This document shows positions 7,269 through 11,223 of a stretch of DNA of 11,223 nucleotides, one piece after another (within the stretch, counting starts at the first letter, position 1; each line of letters opens with the position of its first letter). The DNA lies in the NCBI GenBank assembly GCA_021808055.1, contig JAKBCH010000052.1:1-11223 (forward strand). The letters are read 5' to 3'. The position numbers and the translations under genes were made by a program. The notes beneath the pieces are model-generated. The model did no database searches. It saw only the letters and a list, made by a program, of their open reading frames with translations, and was not told where the DNA came from. Origin of the DNA: Pseudomonadota bacterium. Its GTDB lineage: Bacteria > Pseudomonadota > Alphaproteobacteria > Acetobacterales > Acetobacteraceae.

Positions 7269-9335
7269 ATGAGCGATAAATTTATTTCAACTACTCTGAT
7301 CTTTTTGACGTGTGCTTTAATGTTAATTTTAGCAAATGAGGTACACACGCTCAGAGCGCTTCCGGATTATTGGAGTGTTCCAGTACGCAATGATTGTTTA
7401 AAATGGATCGTGCATGCTACTTTTGTAGCATTTCTATTACGCATTTTTAGCCAGCGTTTCGCAAATCGAGCCTTCATTGCAGTTTGTGCCGGTTATTTCT
7501 CCTTTGGACTAGGCATTCTCCAATCTATATCGGCGGTATTATTTTTTGTATCAGCCTACGCGCTTGGAAATACCCTGCTAGCACGTCCCAGAGCGCCAGC
7601 TGATTACGCTCGCCCCACCGCAGCCACGGCCATCGGAGTACTACTGCTTACCGCATTTTTTAGCATATTGTTGCATTTCGCTGTGAATTTTCGGCTAGTT
7701 TACCTGAGTGTGCTGCTCGGGCCGTTGCTGATGTTAGCTTGGAGTTCTCGGAGAGCTTCCCTGGTGGCTTGTAGCTCCGATATGGTTAAGCATATCGACG
7801 CGCTGCCCTATCCTGGGCTGGTGCTTATGGTTATCGTAATCGGATGGGTTGCACGGTTTGCGTTTCTGCCGACCGTGGGATACGATGACAACACATTGCA
7901 CCTGCGACTTTGGACTGACTTGCTCCATTTTCGCTATGATCCATTTAACTTTCATCTTCAGGTCTGGGCTGTCGCTCCCTTTGCTCTTGATCTGTTGTAT
8001 GCGATTGTTTCGGTCGTGGCAGGAAGTGATGCCCGCGGAGCTGTCAATTTTCTATTGCTACTTTTTCTGTTGCAGCAACTTTGGGCAATCGGTGGGCGAC
8101 TACAACTGCGTAGCGTTGAAAAAATTTTCCTCGTTTTGCTGTTCGCTAGTACACCCATGCTGGCATACCTTCTTACTTCTATGCAGGTAGAGCTCGGCCT
8201 TACTGTAATAACAACAACATGTGTCCGTCTCATACTTGAACAGTGCGATCCTAAAAGAGCAGATCATTCGGCTTCGATTCTTGCTTTGATCGCGTTAGCC
8301 TGTGCCGTGAAACTTACCGGAGTATTCCTTGCCTCTCTACTGGGGGTTATTTTGGTGATGGTTTGGTGGCTGAATCGAAATAGACGGATGCCACTCGAAA
8401 CGGGCACCGCAGCGCTTGTTGTCTTGGCGCTAGCCGCCATTTACGTCGCCTTCGGATCATACCTTCAGGCATGGTTTTTAACCGGAAATCCGGCTTTTCC
8501 CTTGTTTAATGGAATATTTCATTCACCATACTTCGAAGCGCAGAATTTCGTTGATAGTCGCTATTTAGGTCGTTTTTCACTGAATGGATTTTTGAATATT
8601 TTTTTTCAGACTTCAAAATTTAATGAATCCCAAAATTATACTGCGGGGTTTCAGTATCTATTCCTGCTGCCGGCAGCAGTAATTATTGCTTTATGGCGTG
8701 ATCTTGATCGCATAACTCTGATAATCCTTATGCCGTTGGCTGGTTACGGCGTTGTGATGTTTCATGAGTTGCAGTATTGGAGATATCTAGTTCCGGTGTT
8801 GCCGCTCGCATCAGCTTTAATAGCCCGAAGCTTCAGAACTCAGGTTTCTGTGAAAGGCTGTGCATTTGCAGTTGCCTGTCTATCTGCGTTAAATTTCTAT
8901 TTCTTGCCTGGAGTAATCTGGTGGTTCTTTATTCCGGCCGGTGAAGCCATGACTGCTCATGGCCGGACTGCAATTACCGCTGAAATTATACCAGAAAAAA
9001 CTCTGACCTCTTGGATAAATAAGCACGCTCCGGGCTCAACCGTACTTTATCCGAGTCAGCCATTCGGCGCTACATTGCAAGGTCAACCGATTTACGTGAA
9101 TTGGTATCAACCAGATAATTTAAAAGCATTTGAAGAGATTAAAAATGTATCAGAAGTCAAAGACTTCCTACGGAAACGTAATGTGGTTTATGTTATACAA
9201 GATCTGCCAGCAACCCAAAATCTTCCAATAAGTCAGCAGAAGTTGAACGATTATCTCGCGCAAAATGGCCGACCCATCGAAACGGAAGGTGCCGCAACGC
9301 TATATCAAGTTAATCCGGATTCGGCAGTTCGGTAG
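7269..9335 (+). CDS. Multi-pass membrane protein, probable GT-C-type glycosyltransferase
   Basis: From ATG 7269 the product is 688 residues. The frame also opens at GTG 7176 (719 residues), but that start lies upstream of the likely promoter and the extra 31 residues are polar. The first ~560 residues hold roughly a dozen hydrophobic membrane segments. The first large loop after a membrane segment carries GYDDNTLHLRLW (residues 204-215), an acidic pair placed like the catalytic aspartate of GT-C enzymes that use lipid-linked sugars. The C-terminal ~110 residues are soluble (from about EIIPEKTLTSWINKHAPGS; then VKDFLRKRNVVYVIQDL), as in ArnT/PMT-like proteins, where this part is periplasmic. 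By family logic it would add a sugar to a lipid, glycan or protein in the inner membrane. The gene is plainly AT-richer than its core neighbours and lies between IS remnants, suggesting transfer. No partner gene is visible. It could also be a polymerase or ligase of a surface glycan; acceptor and donor are unknown. Confidence 0.7.
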   Translation: MSDKFISTTLIFLTCALMLILANEVHTLRALPDYWSVPVRNDCLKWIVHATFVAFLLRIFSQRFANRAFIAVCAGYFSFGLGILQSISAVLFFVSAYALGNTLLARPRAPADYARPTAATAIGVLLLTAFFSILLHFAVNFRLVYLSVLLGPLLMLAWSSRRASLVACSSDMVKHIDALPYPGLVLMVIVIGWVARFAFLPTVGYDDNTLHLRLWTDLLHFRYDPFNFHLQVWAVAPFALDLLYAIVSVVAGSDARGAVNFLLLLFLLQQLWAIGGRLQLRSVEKIFLVLLFASTPMLAYLLTSMQVELGLTVITTTCVRLILEQCDPKRADHSASILALIALACAVKLTGVFLASLLGVILVMVWWLNRNRRMPLETGTAALVVLALAAIYVAFGSYLQAWFLTGNPAFPLFNGIFHSPYFEAQNFVDSRYLGRFSLNGFLNIFFQTSKFNESQNYTAGFQYLFLLPAAVIIALWRDLDRITLIILMPLAGYGVVMFHELQYWRYLVPVLPLASALIARSFRTQVSVKGCAFAVACLSALNFYFLPGVIWWFFIPAGEAMTAHGRTAITAEIIPEKTLTSWINKHAPGSTVLYPSQPFGATLQGQPIYVNWYQPDNLKAFEEIKNVSEVKDFLRKRNVVYVIQDLPATQNLPISQQKLNDYLAQNGRPIETEGAATLYQVNPDSAVR

Positions 9336-9460
9336 TTGCAAAGCCCTGCTGAAAGCGGCGAAATGGATTTCGATGGGATAGCCCAAATAGCGATTTTGGT
9401 TTGTCTCATGGGCGATGACGGAGGAAACAGGCGCAGCATCGCCGCGCGGTCATGTCGTTG
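9336..9460. other. Spacer without recognised gene
   Basis: Short open frames occur on both strands, for example from ATG 9364 on the plus strand, but none has a ribosome site or recognisable sequence. Together with 9461-9632 this is about 300 bases of unexplained DNA between the glycosyltransferase gene and the IS66-like element; it may be the decayed end of an older gene. Confidence 0.4.
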
Positions 9461-9667
9461 TCAAACCAGAACCGCATATGCCCCGCCCAGCAACAAACCC
9501 AGAATAGAGAACAGAACATAAAACCATCCTGGCATCCCAGCATCTACCCAACTGATGGTGGAAATGCAGGTTGCAACCAGCCAGCTACAATTTCTAATGA
9601 ACGCATTAAATAACATATCCGGAACAATGACCGTAAGCCTCCGATAAGAACCGTCTTGCTTGATCAC
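9461..9667 (-). CDS. Small hydrophobic ORF, probably the 3' end of a gene cut by the IS66-like element
   Basis: The minus-strand frame has 68 residues, with two hydrophobic stretches (CSWLVATCISTISWV and FYVLFSILGLLLGGAYAVLV) ending at the stop. The first ~12 codons (9633-9667) lie inside the IS66-like left end, so they are not part of an original gene; the pre-insertion reading frame is cut at 9632. An internal ATG at 9616 would give 51 residues. No family is recognised. It is convergent with the glycosyltransferase gene. It could be a C-terminal fragment of a larger membrane protein or a chance hydrophobic ORF. Confidence 0.3.
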   Translation of the reverse strand: MIKQDGSYRRLTVIVPDMLFNAFIRNCSWLVATCISTISWVDAGMPGWFYVLFSILGLLLGGAYAVLV

Positions 9668-9679
9668 GGTATGAGCGTG

Positions 9680-9717
9680 TTGCTGCGCTCATAAGTCTGA
9701 ACTTAAGGGCGCAGCAA
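9680..9717 (+). promoter_or_regulatory. Hairpin in the IS66-like leader, overlapping the tnpA ribosome site
   Basis: TTGCTGCGC (9680-9688) pairs perfectly with GCGCAGCAA (9709-9717). After a symmetric 3-base internal loop, TAAGT (9692-9696) pairs with ACTTA (9701-9705) around the loop CTGA. The right arm ends within AAGAGG (9716-9721), the ribosome site of tnpA. This could limit tnpA translation from read-through transcripts, as known for IS10 and IS50. The structure is seen; the role is inference. Confidence 0.5.
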
Positions 9718-9721
9718 GAGG
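9716..9721 (+). promoter_or_regulatory. Ribosome binding site of tnpA remnant
   Basis: AAGAGG lies six bases before ATG 9728, supporting that ATG over the in-frame ATGs at 9737 and 9746. Confidence 0.5.
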
Positions 9722-9727
9722 CACGGT

Positions 9728-9817
9728 ATGGCGCATATGACGATCATGACTGGCGAGGATCGACGGCGGAATTGGCGGCGGCCGGAGCGGTTCGCTGATC
9801 AAGGCGATCTGGCATGA
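9728..9817 (+). pseudogene. tnpA: IS66 tnpA remnant (N-terminus only)
   Basis: ATG 9728 starts MAHMTIMTGEDRRRNW, the typical opening of the small IS66 protein TnpA (consensus around TGEERRRRW), which normally continues into a helix-turn-helix of about 100 residues. Homology stops at about 9775, where the sequence jumps into tnpB in another frame; the frame ends at TGA 9815-9817 after 29 codons. Most of tnpA and the start of tnpB have been deleted at a GGCGGCGG stretch. Not functional. Confidence 0.75.
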
Positions 9818-9986
9818 CGGGCTGGGGCTGTCGCTCTACGCCAAGCGGCTGGACCGCGGTAAGTTCGTCTGGCCGCAGACGGTGAATGGGGTGATATCAC
9901 TGACCGCGGCACAGATGAGCTACCTTCTGGAGGCCATCGACTGGCGTAACCCGCAACATACGTGGCGGCCGCAATCAGCCGGATAA
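9780..9986 (+). pseudogene. tnpB: IS66 tnpB remnant (C-terminal part)
   Basis: From about 9780 the frame reads GRSGSLIKAIWHDGLGLSLY, then AKRLDRGKFVWP, and ends with YLLEAIDWRNPQHTWRPQSAG and TAA 9984-9986. This is the conserved second half of IS66 TnpB (normally about 115 residues; roughly 68 remain). The N-terminal part (consensus around R..TDMRKG) is missing because of the deletion that joins it to tnpA, and no usable start codon is present. TnpB is an accessory protein of IS66 transposition with no settled biochemical role. Confidence 0.85.
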
Positions 9987-10049
9987 AATGCGCGCACTTG
10001 AGCATAAAATCATAGGCAAAAACTTCGATTTTGTGATTCAATAGCTGTC

Positions 10050-11223
10050 ATGGATGTCGCTCTGTCCGCACTGCCGGATGATGTCGCCGCGCTGAAGGCG
10101 GTGGTGATTGCCGCTTGCGCCAAGGCCGATGCGGTAGCGGCCGAGCTCGCCAACGAGCAGGCAAGGCGCGCTGATGATGCGGCACTCATCGCGCATATGA
10201 AGCTGCAGATTGAGAAGTTGAAGCGCGACAAATTCTGACCGCATTCAGAGCGCAGCTCGCGGCTGCTCGATCAGATGGCATTCGAGCTCGAAGAGCTGGA
10301 GGGCACCGCGACCGAGGATGAGCTGGCAGCCGAGAGGGCGGCGGCCAAGACCAGCACTGTCGCCCCGTTCATCCGCAACCGGCCCGCCCGCAAACCCTTC
10401 CCGGATGATCTACCACGGGAACGCGTCATCGTGCCCGGCCCCACCAGTTGCACCTGCTGCGGCAGCGCTCGCCTGGCCAAACTGGGAGAGAGCGTGACCG
10501 AGACGCTGGAGACGATCCCTCGCCGCTGGAAGGTGATCCAGTCTGTCCGGGAAAAATTCACCTGCCGTGATTGCGAGAAGATATCTCAGTTGCCGGCCCC
10601 CTTCCATGTCGTCCGCCACGGATGGGCCGGGCCGAGCTTCCTGGTCATGCTGCTGTTCGAGAAATTCGGACAGCACCAGCCGCTGAACCGGCAGGCGGAA
10701 CGCTATGCCCGTGAGGGCGTGCCGCTGAGCCTCTCCACGTTGGCCGACCAGGTGGAAGCGTGCTGTGTGGTGCTGGAGCCGCTCTTTGATTTGACGACGG
10801 CCCACGTATTTGCCGCAGAACGCCTGCATGGCGATGACACCACCGTGCCGGTATTGGCGAAGGGCAAAACCGACATCGCTCGCACTTGGGTTTATGTGCG
10901 TGACGACCGGCCCTTCGGCGGCCCGGCGCCGCCGGCGGCTGTATTCTATTATTCTCGCGACCGAGGCGGCGAGCATCCGCAAGGCCACTTGGCCAGATAC
11001 GCTGGAATTTTCCAGGCTGACGCCTTTGCCGGGTACAATAAACTCTATGAGACTGGCTGTTCTCCGGGGCCCCATCCTGGAGGCAGGCTGCTGGGCCCAT
11101 GCCAGGCGTAAATTTTTCGGACTGGCCGACATCGCCAAAGCGGCTTCGCGCAAGGCGCGTGGCAAAAAGCCAGCCTTTACGTCACCCATGGCACTCGAAA
11201 CGGTGCGCCGGATCGACGCACTA
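10050..11223 (+). pseudogene. tnpC: IS66 tnpC transposase, with in-frame stop and frameshift, 3' end outside window
   Basis: TnpC is the DDE transposase of IS66 elements. ATG 10050 starts a helical N-terminus (DDVAALKAVVIAACAKADAV..LQIEKLKRDKF). TGA at 10236-10238 then replaces the glycine codon expected in KFG.HSERS, and the same frame continues with PHSERSSRLLDQ. A zinc-ribbon-like part has C134/C137 and C172/C175; HGDDTTVPV (D262) and FQADAFAGY (D324) are the first two catalytic aspartates. At a CCCC run (11070-11073) one base appears to have been gained: the old frame ends at 11111, while the frame from about 11074 resumes the family sequence (ILEAGCWAHARRKFF..ARGKKPAF..VRRIDAL) to the window edge. 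The glutamate region is beyond the window. Two independent lesions make it a pseudogene unless the stop is suppressed and the frame shifted. Confidence 0.9.

Larger units (their letters stand above)
9633..11223 (+). mobile_element. IS66-family element, degenerate, right end outside window
   Basis: The left end begins GTAAGCCTCCGATAAG at 9633, matching the GTAAG start typical of IS66 termini. Inside, in order, are the start of tnpA, the end of tnpB and tnpC, the canonical IS66 layout, all on the plus strand. Internal deletion, a nonsense codon and a frameshift show it is inactive. The bases just before the end, CAATGACC (9625-9632), would be the target duplication (IS66 elements make 8 bp); the second copy would lie beyond the window. 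Confidence 0.85.

Noticed and set aside
9336..9521. Plus-strand 61-codon frame right after the glycosyltransferase gene
   Set aside because: It starts with TTG immediately after a stop, lacks a Shine-Dalgarno, and its product resembles no family known to me.
9799..10041. Minus-strand 80-codon frame across the tnpB remnant and the following gap
   Set aside because: It is mostly antisense to the tnpB remnant and has no independent support.
1..11223. CRISPR arrays, tRNA or rRNA genes, toxin-antitoxin pairs, phage or defence genes
   Set aside because: No regularly spaced repeats, no cloverleaf-like sequence, and no paired small ORFs with recognisable motifs were found.

Overview
The window looks like chromosomal DNA from a GC-rich alphaproteobacterium, probably Rhodospirillales and perhaps Acetobacteraceae. 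This is inferred from the strongly GC-biased third codon positions in the core genes, the argG / recA / alaS gene content with recA directly upstream of alaS, and an exact alphaproteobacterial-type LexA box (GTTC-N7-GTTC, read on the minus strand) upstream of recA. No rRNA, tRNA or CRISPR array was seen, so the genus cannot be fixed from this window.

Left part (1-5905), core genome, all on the + strand: the 3' end of a sterol desaturase / fatty acid hydroxylase family gene; argG (argininosuccinate synthase) 12 bases downstream, with a GC-rich hairpin in the gap; a clear intrinsic terminator after argG; a 343-base intergenic region with two related long palindromes and then the recA control region; recA; and alaS (alanyl-tRNA synthetase). 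These three enzymes are full length with their signature motifs intact and serve arginine synthesis, recombination/SOS and translation.

Middle part (about 6026-7121), insertion sequence debris: two unrelated IS3-family transposase remnants abut near 6564. The minus-strand one lacks its N-terminal half and its C-terminal tail. The plus-strand one keeps the last codons of orfA, the N-terminal half of orfB, and, after an internal deletion, its C-terminal tail and a probable right end.

Right-middle (about 7122-9335): an intact, visibly AT-richer gene for a large multi-pass membrane protein, probably a GT-C-type glycosyltransferase, with its own plausible sigma70-like promoter. It sits between IS remnants and looks horizontally acquired.

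Right end (9336-11223): a short region with a small minus-strand membrane ORF, interrupted at 9633 by the left end of an IS66-family element. That element is decayed: tnpA is fused to the 3' part of tnpB by a deletion, and tnpC carries an in-frame stop and a one-base frameshift and runs off the window.

Overall, a conserved housekeeping block is followed, just after alaS, by an accessory zone built from at least three different dead transposons around one apparently intact surface-glycan type gene. I did not find convincing evidence of a new multi-gene system. The points most worth checking are the foreign membrane glycosyltransferase, the paired palindromes upstream of recA, the SOS box, and the hairpin that overlaps the IS66 tnpA ribosome binding site.
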